Shown here piece after piece: positions 29,233-38,106 of a stretch of 64,000 nt of DNA (positions are counted from its first letter, which is position 1; every line of letters begins with the position of its first letter). The DNA comes from Betaproteobacteria bacterium (lineage in GTDB: Bacteria; Pseudomonadota; Gammaproteobacteria; Burkholderiales; Burkholderiaceae_E), in the NCBI GenBank assembly GCA_016868375.1, contig VGHA01000005.1, positions 1 to 64,000 on the forward strand, written 5' to 3'. The notes below the pieces were generated by a model that was given only the letters and a program-made list of their open reading frames with translations, was not told where the DNA came from and did no database searches. Position numbers and translations under genes: made by a program.

Positions 29233-30563
29233 GCCATGTCCTCCGCCGACTCAGCACACATATAGCGCAGCCACGCATCGAACTGCCTGCGAATGAAGAT
29301 TTCACTGGTACCCGTGCCGCCTCGAAGCAGCTCGCCGTCCGGCACATCAGTGCCGACACCCCGCGACAGGTTGACCCACTCGGGCTGCGCCGCCGACAGC
29401 CCCTGCTGCACCCGACCGTACACTTCCAGGTCGTCAGTGAGCACCCAGGATGCGGTGCCGTTGACCACATTGGAGAAGGCAACGGTGTCGCGAAACATCT
29501 GCTCGGGTGCACCCTTCAAGCGCAGGTTGTAGGTGTAGACAACGGTGCGGTTGACTGCCAGGGGATGAACAATTCGAAGCTGCCGGAACTGGCTCATGAA
29601 TGACACGTTGGGATACACGATCGTGTTCCAGCGGGTAACGCCCAGAATGCGCTGCGCCTCGTCGGCGCCCACCCGCTGCTCGAGCCGTTGGCGATAGTCG
29701 GCAAATACCGGGTTGTTCAGGCCCACCACCAGTCGGCCATCCGAGTGGTAGTCGCCCATGTAGCCGTGACCCCAATCACTGGTCCACATGCCAATCGCTT
29801 CCCAGACCGGCTGGGGCGCGCCGTTCTGGCGCATCTGGCGGATTGAAATGTCGGAGTATTTTTCTGGCTGACCCGGATCGGGTGCGTCGCGGGCCACATG
29901 CACCGACGAAATATGAACGTGGTTCGGATGCACACCGTCGAGGTGATTTTCAAGCACCAGCTTCCAGTTGCCCTCATAGGTGTGCTTGAATACGCCCCCG
30001 GCGACCTCAACCTCGCCATCAGGCGCGCGATCAACCAGGTCGTCGAACGAACTGGCAAGCGGCCCCAGAAAATCCGCGAGGCCAGGCCCGGATGACGCCA
30101 GGCTTGCAAAAATAAAGCCCCGGTAGAGATCGACGCGAGGCACGGCTCGCAGGCCCAACTCGGCAAAGCTTCGCTGCGGCTCGGCACCATAGCCCTGCGG
30201 CACCGGCACGCCGGTCAGTCGGCCGTCAAGTTCGAAGCCCCAACCGTGATACGGGCAGACAAAATGGCGCGAGTGCCCGCTGGCCTCGTGGCACACCAGC
30301 GCGCCCCGGTGAGTGCATCGATTGATCAGCACCCGCACCGAGCCCGACGCATCGCGCGACACGATGACCGGCAAACGCCCCATACGGGTGGTGAACCAGT
30401 CGCCGGGTCGTGCCACCTGTGAACTATGTCCCAGCAAAAGCCACGCGCGTCCGAAGATGCGATCGAGCTCGAGTTCGAACAACGCAGGGTCTGAGTAAAC
30501 CGAGTGGTGAACGCGGTCAGGGCGGACCAGCGATCGCAGGCCCTGCATATCGTGTTGAAGCAT
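29229..30563 (-). CDS. Rieske [2Fe-2S] aromatic-ring-hydroxylating dioxygenase alpha subunit
   Basis: Rieske motif NRCTHRGALVCHEASGHSRHFVCPYHGWGFELDG; ENHLDGVHPNHVH metal site; ATG 30563 (MLQHDMQGLRSLV) plausible, ORF opens at 30629. Confidence 0.92.
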   Translation of the reverse strand: MLQHDMQGLRSLVRPDRVHHSVYSDPALFELELDRIFGRAWLLLGHSSQVARPGDWFTTRMGRLPVIVSRDASGSVRVLINRCTHRGALVCHEASGHSRHFVCPYHGWGFELDGRLTGVPVPQGYGAEPQRSFAELGLRAVPRVDLYRGFIFASLASSGPGLADFLGPLASSFDDLVDRAPDGEVEVAGGVFKHTYEGNWKLVLENHLDGVHPNHVHISSVHVARDAPDPGQPEKYSDISIRQMRQNGAPQPVWEAIGMWTSDWGHGYMGDYHSDGRLVVGLNNPVFADYRQRLEQRVGADEAQRILGVTRWNTIVYPNVSFMSQFRQLRIVHPLAVNRTVVYTYNLRLKGAPEQMFRDTVAFSNVVNGTASWVLTDDLEVYGRVQQGLSAAQPEWVNLSRGVGTDVPDGELLRGGTGTSEIFIRRQFDAWLRYMCAESAEDMA

Positions 30564-30733
30564 CTGGGAAGCCGCGACAAAGGTTGAACGACGGAGGCAG
30601 GCCGCTGAAGCCGCTTCAGCGAACGCCATTCGTTATTCTGATCATGGCGGGCGATTTCTTGCAACTGCTAGAGGGTCAGAACGGGCCGAAACCGCTGTTT
30701 TGAGAGCAGGGTCCGACAATCTTGCGAAGATCC

Positions 30734-30761
30734 TTGACAGCGGAATACCGTTCGCTAATAT
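30734..30761 (+). promoter_or_regulatory. Candidate sigma70 promoter for the TRAP operon (TTGACA-N16-TAATAT) containing an imperfect palindrome AGCGGAATACCGTTCGCT
   Basis: TTGACA 30734-30739, TAATAT 30756-30761; palindrome 30739-30756 including CGGAATACCG; 49 nt before dctP ATG. Confidence 0.5.
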
Positions 30762-30809
30762 CCGCCGACGTTTTCAATGCCCGTCCACACCAGCCCCTGG
30801 GAGCTCCTG

Positions 30810-31835
30810 ATGATCCGACTGCAACGATTCTCGGCTGGCGCAGCGCTCGCGCTGGCGCTGTCCGTGGCTGCGGGAGCAGCGCAGGCGCAAACCGTGTTCC
30901 GCATCAACGGATGGCTGCCGCCCACCCATCCCATCATGACTCGCACCCTCAAGCCGTGGGCCGACGAGGTCGCTGCAGCCACCCAGGGTCGTGTTCGATT
31001 TGACGTGACCGCGAGCACGCTGGGCCCGCCGCCCACGCAGATCGACATGGTGAAAGACGGCATTGTGGAAGCGGTATTTAGCGTCCACGGCTACACACCG
31101 CAGCGCTTTACGCTCGCCCGCGTGGGCGAACTGCCATTCCTGTCCGATCTGTCTGAGCCGCTGTCGGTTGCGCTGTGGCGTGTCACTGAAAAGCACTTCG
31201 CCGCGCGCGACGAACATGCCGGCATGCAGTTGCTTGCGCTGTGGGCCGCGCAACCCGGGCGCGTCTGGACATCGAAGAAGCCGCTCAAAACAATGGCCGA
31301 CTGGAACGGTATCAAGCTTGCGGGCGGTGCCGCCATCAACGTTGATATCGCCAAGGTCCTGGGCGGCGTAGGTATCCGCGCGCCAGGCCCACAGGCAGCC
31401 GAAATGGTTCGCCGCGGCGTCACCGACGGTCTGTTCATCGATGCCTCATCCTTCACCGACTTTTCACTGCAGGGAACCATCCGCCATCTGCTCGATTTCC
31501 CGAAAGGCATGTATTCCGCCACCTTCTTTTTTGGCGTGAACAAGGCTCGGTGGAACCAGCTGTCACAGGCTGACCGGGACGCCATCCTGAAGCTCTCGGG
31601 TGAGCGGCTCTCAGCCATCGCTGGCCGTAATTGGGATGCCGAGGCGGCAAAGTCTCGCGAGAACGTCAAGGCCGCGGGCGTCGAGATCACCATGGCCTCG
31701 GGCGCCTATCTGGCCGAGCTTGAGAACGCGCTTCGCTCGTTCGAGGAAGATTGGCTGAAGGCTGCGCAAGGTGCCGGTGTTGATTCCAAAGCGGCGCTGA
31801 CCGATCTGAAATCCATCATCAGCTCCTACAAGTAA
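30810..31835 (+). CDS. TRAP transporter substrate-binding protein DctP
   Basis: Signal peptide to AQA; HPIMTRTLKPWADEVAAATQGRVRFDV, GPQAAEMVRRGVTDG; ATG 30810. Confidence 0.92.
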   Translation: MIRLQRFSAGAALALALSVAAGAAQAQTVFRINGWLPPTHPIMTRTLKPWADEVAAATQGRVRFDVTASTLGPPPTQIDMVKDGIVEAVFSVHGYTPQRFTLARVGELPFLSDLSEPLSVALWRVTEKHFAARDEHAGMQLLALWAAQPGRVWTSKKPLKTMADWNGIKLAGGAAINVDIAKVLGGVGIRAPGPQAAEMVRRGVTDGLFIDASSFTDFSLQGTIRHLLDFPKGMYSATFFFGVNKARWNQLSQADRDAILKLSGERLSAIAGRNWDAEAAKSRENVKAAGVEITMASGAYLAELENALRSFEEDWLKAAQGAGVDSKAALTDLKSIISSYK

Positions 31836-31861
31836 GCGCCGCGACGCTCCGGATCCGCCGC

Positions 31862-32356
31862 GTGCTGTTGCCACTGCGTAGCGCCATCCTGCGGGCCCTG
31901 GGCCTGCTGGTGGCGCTGCAACTTTTTGCGTTGATGCTTACAGTGGCCATTGATGTCGGCGGCCGCTATCTGTTTTCAAGCCCGCTACCAGCGGGCTACG
32001 AGATGATCCAGGTGCAGATGGGGGCGCTTGCGTTCACGACGCTTCCCCTGCTGTGCGCAACCAACGAACACCTGTCGCTCGGCCTGCTTGATCACCTGTT
32101 TCGAGGCTGGGTGCAGCGAATTCGCCTGTTCATCATTCATCTGTTGAGCGCGGCGGGGACCGGATTTCTGGCCTGGCGGATCTGGGTGCATGCCGGCAAG
32201 CTGGGCGCGATGGACGAGAGCACCCCCGTCCTCAATCTGCCCTATGCGCCGCTCGGTTATCTGATGTCCGCATCCGCCGCTATCGGCGCGCTGATGCTGG
32301 CGGCCCTCGCGGTTCACTGCCTGGTGAGCAACACCGGCTCAAAGGACGAGCGCTGA
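31862..32356 (+). CDS. TRAP transporter small permease DctQ
   Basis: 164 aa; four hydrophobic segments, VAIDVGGRYLFSSPLPAGYEMIQVQMGALAFTTLPLL; between DctP and DctM. Confidence 0.85.
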   Translation: MLLPLRSAILRALGLLVALQLFALMLTVAIDVGGRYLFSSPLPAGYEMIQVQMGALAFTTLPLLCATNEHLSLGLLDHLFRGWVQRIRLFIIHLLSAAGTGFLAWRIWVHAGKLGAMDESTPVLNLPYAPLGYLMSASAAIGALMLAALAVHCLVSNTGSKDER

Positions 32357-32357
32357 G

Positions 32358-33650
32358 ATGGGCCTTGCGCTTGCCGCCTTCATTCTGCTCTTTGCCCTGC
32401 TGTTCGCAGGGCTGCCCATCGCATTTGGCCTGCTTCTGATCGGCTTCGGCGGATTCGCTTTGCTGCAGGGATTACCGGCAGCGTTGGCGATGGTCGGCCA
32501 GGTGGGTTTCAACACCGTCATGAATGAAGAGCTGTCGGTGATTCCGCTTTTCATTCTGATGGGTGGATTCATCGCTGCGTCTCGTCTGTCTGATGAACTG
32601 TTTGGCGCAGCCAATTCGTTTGTCGGCCATCTGCGCGGCGGCCTGGCCATGTCGTCCGTGATTGCCAGCGCAGGGTTTGCCAGCGTCTGCGGCTCCAGCT
32701 TCGCCACAGCGGCCACCATGGCCAAAGTGTCGTTACCCCCGATGCGACGCTTCGGCTACGCCGACTCGTTAGCCTCGGCATCGGTGGCTGCGGGCGCCAC
32801 GCTGGGCATCATGATCCCGCCCTCGGTGCCACTGCTCATCTATGGCTTCATGACCCGGACGGACGTGGGCAAGCTGTTCATCGCCGCCATTATCCCCGGA
32901 CTGATCGGAGCACTGCTGTATGTGGGCGCGGTGCTATGGTCGGTCTGGCGCAACCCCGACAGCGGCCAGCCCGGCGAGCGCACCTCGGCACGCGAGCGGC
33001 TGCGCAGCCTCCGGAAGGTCTGGGCTGTTGCAGCGCTGTTTGTGTTCATTATTGGCGGCATTTATCTGGGCGTGTTCACACCCACCGAGGCTGCTGGCGT
33101 CGGCGCGTTCGCGGGCTTTCTGTTTGCGGCTGCGCGACGTGAACTGGGCGGCGGTCGCCTGCTCGAGGTATTGCTGGATGCCGCGCGCTCAACCTGCTCG
33201 ATTCTGATCCTGCTCATTGGCGCACTGGTGTTTTCGAACTTCATCGATATTGCAGGCGTGCCCAAAGCACTGGGCGCTTCCGTTCAGTCGATGACCTCCG
33301 AGCCCTGGATGGTGATCGTTGTCATTCTGATCGTGTATCTGGTGCTCGGCTGCATCCTCGATTCAATGTCCATGCTGTTTCTGACCGTGCCCGTGTTCTA
33401 TCCGATCGTGTCTTCACTGGGCTACGACCTGGTGTGGTTCGGCATTCTGGTGGTGACCATGATCGAGGTTGCGCTGATCACCCCGCCCGTCGGGCTCAAT
33501 GTCTTTGTGCTGCACCAGGTGCAGCCCGATATCGCCACGCGAACCATCTTCCGTGGCCTTGCGCCGTTCGTCACCGCCGACCTGATTCGCGTCTCGCTGC
33601 TGGTGGCGGTGCCCTCTCTTGCACTGTGGCTGCCCGGCTTCATGGGCTAG
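32358..33650 (+). CDS. TRAP transporter large permease DctM
   Basis: 430 aa; IPLFILMGGFIAASRLSDELF, GFASVCGSSFATAATMAKVSLPPMRRFGY, GIMIPPSVPLLIYG, LGCILDSMSMLFLTVPVFYPI. Confidence 0.95.
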   Translation: MGLALAAFILLFALLFAGLPIAFGLLLIGFGGFALLQGLPAALAMVGQVGFNTVMNEELSVIPLFILMGGFIAASRLSDELFGAANSFVGHLRGGLAMSSVIASAGFASVCGSSFATAATMAKVSLPPMRRFGYADSLASASVAAGATLGIMIPPSVPLLIYGFMTRTDVGKLFIAAIIPGLIGALLYVGAVLWSVWRNPDSGQPGERTSARERLRSLRKVWAVAALFVFIIGGIYLGVFTPTEAAGVGAFAGFLFAAARRELGGGRLLEVLLDAARSTCSILILLIGALVFSNFIDIAGVPKALGASVQSMTSEPWMVIVVILIVYLVLGCILDSMSMLFLTVPVFYPIVSSLGYDLVWFGILVVTMIEVALITPPVGLNVFVLHQVQPDIATRTIFRGLAPFVTADLIRVSLLVAVPSLALWLPGFMG

Positions 33651-33672
33651 CAAACGATTCGGGTTCTTGAAC

Positions 33673-34371
33673 ATGGGCCAGACAAAAAAGAACGAGGTGC
33701 GAACAGCGATTTTGCGCTCGGCACGAACGCTGTTTGCCCGCCATGGCTATATCGCAACCAGCCTGCCGAAAATCGCGGAGGGCGCGGGTACCTCAACCGC
33801 CAACGTGTACGTCTATTTCCGCTCGAAGCTGGAAATTCTGTACGAACTCTATGACCCTTGGCTGCGCGCACGCATTGAGGCGCTTGCCAGCGAAGCAGCC
33901 ACCATCACAGACCGCCGCGAGCGGCTGCGCTTTGTGCTGGGCAGCTTCTGGCGCGACATCCCTAAAGAGAACAGCGGCTTCGGCAACAACATCATCCAGG
34001 CCATTTCCACCATGCAGCGCGGTGAGGGCTACCAGCAGGTGCTGCTCAGATGGCTGGAAGCGCAGATGCAGGCACTGGTGCTCGACTGTCTGCCGCCGGC
34101 AAGGCGACGATTATTCGAGGGATCGGATCTCGGTCACTTCCTGGTGATGGCGTTTGACGGCTATCTGATGTTCCATCACCTTGATCGCAAGCGCCCGCTG
34201 GACGACCGAACGCTGGATGCGCTGGTGGTCTCGCTTCTGGGGCAGCGCGCGCTTAGCGACCCAGACAGCGCTCAACCCAGCGCGCCGCGCGCAAGGTCCG
34301 CGCGTCGTCGCCAATCCGCCCCAGCACCTGCATCGCGAGCGGCAAGCCGCTCGGCCCGAAGCCACCGGTAA
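33673..34371 (+). CDS. TetR/AcrR-family transcriptional regulator
   Basis: MGQTKKNEVRTAILRSARTLFARHGYIATSLPKIAEGAGTSTANVYVYFRSKLEILYELYDP HTH; ATG 33673. Confidence 0.92.
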   Translation: MGQTKKNEVRTAILRSARTLFARHGYIATSLPKIAEGAGTSTANVYVYFRSKLEILYELYDPWLRARIEALASEAATITDRRERLRFVLGSFWRDIPKENSGFGNNIIQAISTMQRGEGYQQVLLRWLEAQMQALVLDCLPPARRRLFEGSDLGHFLVMAFDGYLMFHHLDRKRPLDDRTLDALVVSLLGQRALSDPDSAQPSAPRARSARRRQSAPAPASRAASRSARSHR

Positions 34372-35578
34372 CCGACACACTGGGCCCGTGCAGAAAGGTC
34401 CAGATCTGGTTCATTGACGTGTCGCCGGTGCTCTCAAGGCCGCCGGGCGCCTCGCCAGTGGCAGCAGGCGCAAACAGTACATCACACGATCCGAAAATGT
34501 CGGCGAGTTGCTGCCGACATGCACGACCCAGCGTCTGAGCCGCCAGATACTGTGCGGGCTCCACCTGCAAACCCGCCAGCGTCCGGTCAAGCAGAGGCTT
34601 GCGGATGCGCTCGCCATCATGCGCGACGATATCGGCAAAGCCTCGGGCCATCTCATACCAGGCGACCAGCCGATGGGCTTCAAGCAGTCCGCGGAATGAT
34701 TCCGGCAGCACGATCTCGAGCGTGCGCGCGCCAGCGGCCGCAAGCCGCTTCCGACTGTCTTCGAACGCGTCGTGGATGGATGCGTCAGCCCGATCCCATT
34801 CCCAGGTTCGACAAAAACCGATTACAGGCGGCGCAGTAACCTCATGGTCATCAAAGGCGAGCGCAGGATAGTGACCGGCGGCTGCGGCAAACATCGCCAC
34901 ATCGCGGACATCGCGGGCCATGAGGCCCACCGTGTCAACCGAGTCGGCATTCGGCCATACGCCCCGCCGGGGGAGCAGGTTGTAGGTGGGCTTGTAGCCG
35001 CAGACCCCGCAGTAGCCGGCCGGGCGAATCGTGGAACCAAGCGTTTGCGTGGCGGTGGCAAATGGCACCATGAAATCAGCCACGGCAGCGGCGGATCCGG
35101 ATGACGAGCCGCCAGGCGTGTGGCCCGGGTCACGCGGATTGCGCGTGCCGTTGGGCGGAAAGGTTGCAAGTTCGGTGGTGACTGTTTTCCCGATCATGAG
35201 CGCGCCCGCGCCGCGCAGCAGCGCAATCACGGCTGCATCGGTGGCCGGTTGATGCCCGCGAAACGCCTCTGACCCGCCTTGCGTGGGCATGTCGCGCGTA
35301 TCGAACACGTCTTTGATGCCCACGGTAAGCCCCTGCAGCGGGCCCTGAATGGGCGAGCGATCGAGTTCGGCAGCCTGCTCCAGAACGCGTTCAGCCGCCA
35401 CAAAGGCGAACGCACCGATGAGGGGCTCGCGCTCACTGATTCGGGCAAGACTCGCTTGGGCGTAGGCCTTCGCTGTCAGTTCACGCCGTTGCAGCAACCG
35501 GGCGGCCTCAAAGCCGCTCAGTTCATTGATCGCTTGAGCGGCCATGGTCAGCGCGTCTCCGGGTTGAGCGCCGCCCAC
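34253..35578 (-). CDS. Amidase (amidase signature family)
   Basis: 441 aa; IGKTVTTELA, TPGGSSSGSAAAVADFMVP, TQTLGSTIRPAGYCGVCGYKPT. Confidence 0.93.
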   Translation of the reverse strand: MGGAQPGDALTMAAQAINELSGFEAARLLQRRELTAKAYAQASLARISEREPLIGAFAFVAAERVLEQAAELDRSPIQGPLQGLTVGIKDVFDTRDMPTQGGSEAFRGHQPATDAAVIALLRGAGALMIGKTVTTELATFPPNGTRNPRDPGHTPGGSSSGSAAAVADFMVPFATATQTLGSTIRPAGYCGVCGYKPTYNLLPRRGVWPNADSVDTVGLMARDVRDVAMFAAAAGHYPALAFDDHEVTAPPVIGFCRTWEWDRADASIHDAFEDSRKRLAAAGARTLEIVLPESFRGLLEAHRLVAWYEMARGFADIVAHDGERIRKPLLDRTLAGLQVEPAQYLAAQTLGRACRQQLADIFGSCDVLFAPAATGEAPGGLESTGDTSMNQIWTFLHGPSVSVTGGFGPSGLPLAMQVLGRIGDDARTLRAARWVERCLGR

Positions 35579-37845
35579 ACGCGGGCTGGCGTAAAGGGCA
35601 TGTCGATGGCAGCCGCTCCGTTCGCGGCAAGCGCATCACTCATTGCGTTGGCAAGCGCGGGCAGTGATCCGGTGCAACCTGATTCGCCGACGCCTTTCGC
35701 ACCCGTGCGGTTCAGCGTGGTGGGGATCGGCAGATTGTCGCTGACCAGTTCGGGTACGCAGCCGGCCTTGGGCATGGCGTAGTCCATGAACGAGCCCGAG
35801 CTGAGCTGGCCACGTGCGTCATACACCACGTTCTCGCAGAAAGCCTGCCCCCATCCCTGCACCACGCCGCCCTGCATCTGGCCATGCACCAGCTGTTCGG
35901 AGATCAGCCGGCCCGCATCGTCGACCGACACATACCGTATTAGCTGGGTGGTCCCCGTACTGGGGTCGATTTCGATCTCGGCGACATGGCAGCCGTTGGG
36001 AAACGTGGCCCCCGACTTTGCCTGCGCTTCAATGGCGAGTTGCGAGCGCTCCGCCGCGCTCAGCGAGCGCACCCAGGCGGACAGATCGAACGACGCATCA
36101 GGTGATTCGCCACGCGCGGCGCGAAGGCCGTTGACCCGCTCGCGAATCTGCTCACACATGACGGTGATTGCACTGCCTGCGCCATAAAGCGTTCGCGAGC
36201 CCTCGGTGCCATTGCCAACCACTGACACACCATGATCGCCCGCCCGATACATCACCCGATCAGCAGGCAGACCAAGCGCCTCTTCGACCATGGTCGCAAA
36301 TGAGGTTTCATGCCCCTGACCCGACGCGCCGGTTGCGCCGAAGATGATCAGGTTGCCCGTGTCATCGAACTCGCCCCGCACCGAGTCATGAGGCGCCGAG
36401 CCCATACCGGAAACCTCGAGCCAGCTGGCAAGCCCGATGCCTCGCAATCGGCCCTGGGCCTGGGCCGCCGCCCGGCGAGCCGGAAAACTGTCGAACTCGG
36501 ACAGCTCAAGTGCCCGCGCCAGCAGGCGCTCAAAATTGCAGTGGTCGTACACCGTGCCATTGGCAGTGCGATAGGGAAACGCTTCGGGTGTGATGAAGTT
36601 CAGACGCCGCAGCGCGATCCGATCAAACCCATGCTCGCGCGAGGCGTGGTCCATCAGCGCCTCAATCGCATACGCGATGTCGGGCCGCCCTGCGCCGCGG
36701 TAGGCGGACACGGGCACGGTGTTGGTGTAGGCAAGCCGCGAGCTCATATGCAGAGCCGGCACCCGATACACGCCGCCCATCGATACCGACAGATTCCGTG
36801 TTCCCACCAGCGTGCCGGCAAAAACAATGTAGGCGCCCAGGTCGACCGTGTCCTCAAAGCGAAGCGCTAGAATCCTGCCCTCGGCATCCAGCGCGATCTG
36901 ACCGTCCAGCGTCAGCGCCCGCCCGTGCCAGTCGCTCAGAAAAATCTCAGAACGTGACCCCAGCCAACGCACCGGCTGGTTGAGCTTGCGCGCTGCGAGC
37001 ACAGCCAGAACATGTTCGGAATAGGGGCTTGCGCGAAGACCGAACGAGCCCCCCACATCCTGGCTGACGATGTCGAGCTGCTGCGGCGCGAGGCCCGTGG
37101 CTGCGCACATCTGCTTGGTCATGCTGGGCACGCCCTGCGTCGGCGCGAACAGCCGCGTGCGATCAGCGTTGCGGTCATGCACCGCCAGCACGGCACGCGG
37201 CTCCATCGGCGCACCGATCAGTCGCTGGCTGTTGATCTTCAGACGGCTGACGTAGGTGGCGCGCGCGAAGGCAGCGTCCACCGCGGCACGGTCTCCCGCT
37301 TCGTAGTGAACCGACAGATTGCCCGGCACACCAGGATGCAGCGCGATCGCACCCGGCGCGATCGCCTCGTCAAAGCTGGCAACCGCTGCCAGCTCCTCAT
37401 AGTCGATCAGCGCCAGCTCAGCGGCGTCCTGTGCAGCATCAGCCGTATCAGCCACCACGAATGCAACCGGCTGGCCTAAGAAATGCACCCGGTCGCGCGC
37501 CAGCACCGGCATCAGCACCACGCGCTGCGGCGCGCCATCCGGACTGGTAACCGCCATCAGGTTGGGAAGCTCCTTCGGACCATCCACCTCGATGTCAGCT
37601 GCAGTGAGCACCAGCCGCACACCGGACGCCGAAGCGACCGCCGACAGATCGCAGCGACGGATCCAGGCATGCGCGTGCGTCGAGCGGATCACGTAGGCAT
37701 GCAGCATGTCGGGCGCAAGATGGTCGGCGGCAAAGCGACCCGCGCCAGTAATCAGGCGGTGGTCTTCGCGGCGCGCATAGCGAATCGGTTGACCCGCAAC
37801 GTGCGACGACGCGGGTGAAATCGGGTGCGATGCCAAATTCGACAA
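35548..37845 (-). CDS. Xanthine dehydrogenase/aldehyde oxidase family molybdopterin-binding (large) subunit
   Basis: PIRYARREDHRLITGAGRFAADH, VSAYRGAGRPDIAYAIEALMD, GATGASGQGHETSFATMV, AKGVGESGCTGSLPALANAMSDAL; TTG at 37845 with GGAG 6 nt upstream proposed as start. Confidence 0.9.
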   Translation of the reverse strand: MSNLASHPISPASSHVAGQPIRYARREDHRLITGAGRFAADHLAPDMLHAYVIRSTHAHAWIRRCDLSAVASASGVRLVLTAADIEVDGPKELPNLMAVTSPDGAPQRVVLMPVLARDRVHFLGQPVAFVVADTADAAQDAAELALIDYEELAAVASFDEAIAPGAIALHPGVPGNLSVHYEAGDRAAVDAAFARATYVSRLKINSQRLIGAPMEPRAVLAVHDRNADRTRLFAPTQGVPSMTKQMCAATGLAPQQLDIVSQDVGGSFGLRASPYSEHVLAVLAARKLNQPVRWLGSRSEIFLSDWHGRALTLDGQIALDAEGRILALRFEDTVDLGAYIVFAGTLVGTRNLSVSMGGVYRVPALHMSSRLAYTNTVPVSAYRGAGRPDIAYAIEALMDHASREHGFDRIALRRLNFITPEAFPYRTANGTVYDHCNFERLLARALELSEFDSFPARRAAAQAQGRLRGIGLASWLEVSGMGSAPHDSVRGEFDDTGNLIIFGATGASGQGHETSFATMVEEALGLPADRVMYRAGDHGVSVVGNGTEGSRTLYGAGSAITVMCEQIRERVNGLRAARGESPDASFDLSAWVRSLSAAERSQLAIEAQAKSGATFPNGCHVAEIEIDPSTGTTQLIRYVSVDDAGRLISEQLVHGQMQGGVVQGWGQAFCENVVYDARGQLSSGSFMDYAMPKAGCVPELVSDNLPIPTTLNRTGAKGVGESGCTGSLPALANAMSDALAANGAAAIDMPFTPARVWAALNPETR

Positions 37846-38002
37846 GGGGAACTCCGTTTCCAGGGGTGACGACTGCCGGATTCCGAGCGATGCGCCGCTA
37901 GAGCCTCGGCCTGACGACACTAACAGGTTTGTATCGACGCAGCGACCCGTCAAACTCGATTGAATCGCCGACGCCCGACTCGCAGTCCAAGCCGCAACCC
38001 CA

Positions 38003-38031
38003 TTCTCAGGTGGGATTTTTTCCCATATAAT
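38003..38031 (+). promoter_or_regulatory. Candidate sigma70 promoter TTCTCA-N17-TATAAT for the subtilase gene
   Basis: TATAAT 38026-38031; spacer contains GGGA-TTTTT-TCCC inverted repeat (38012-38024). Confidence 0.45.
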
Positions 38032-38106
38032 TCGGAAGACTCTGGCATATCCGATATGCTTCAAAGCTCGAATTCCCGACCATCACTTTTGATCGATGCG
38101 ACCGCC

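Noticed and set aside
37846-38064. N-terminal extension of the Mo-hydroxylase ORF
   Set aside because: Non-homologous, overlaps the subtilase promoter region; TTG with GGAG at 37845 is a better start.
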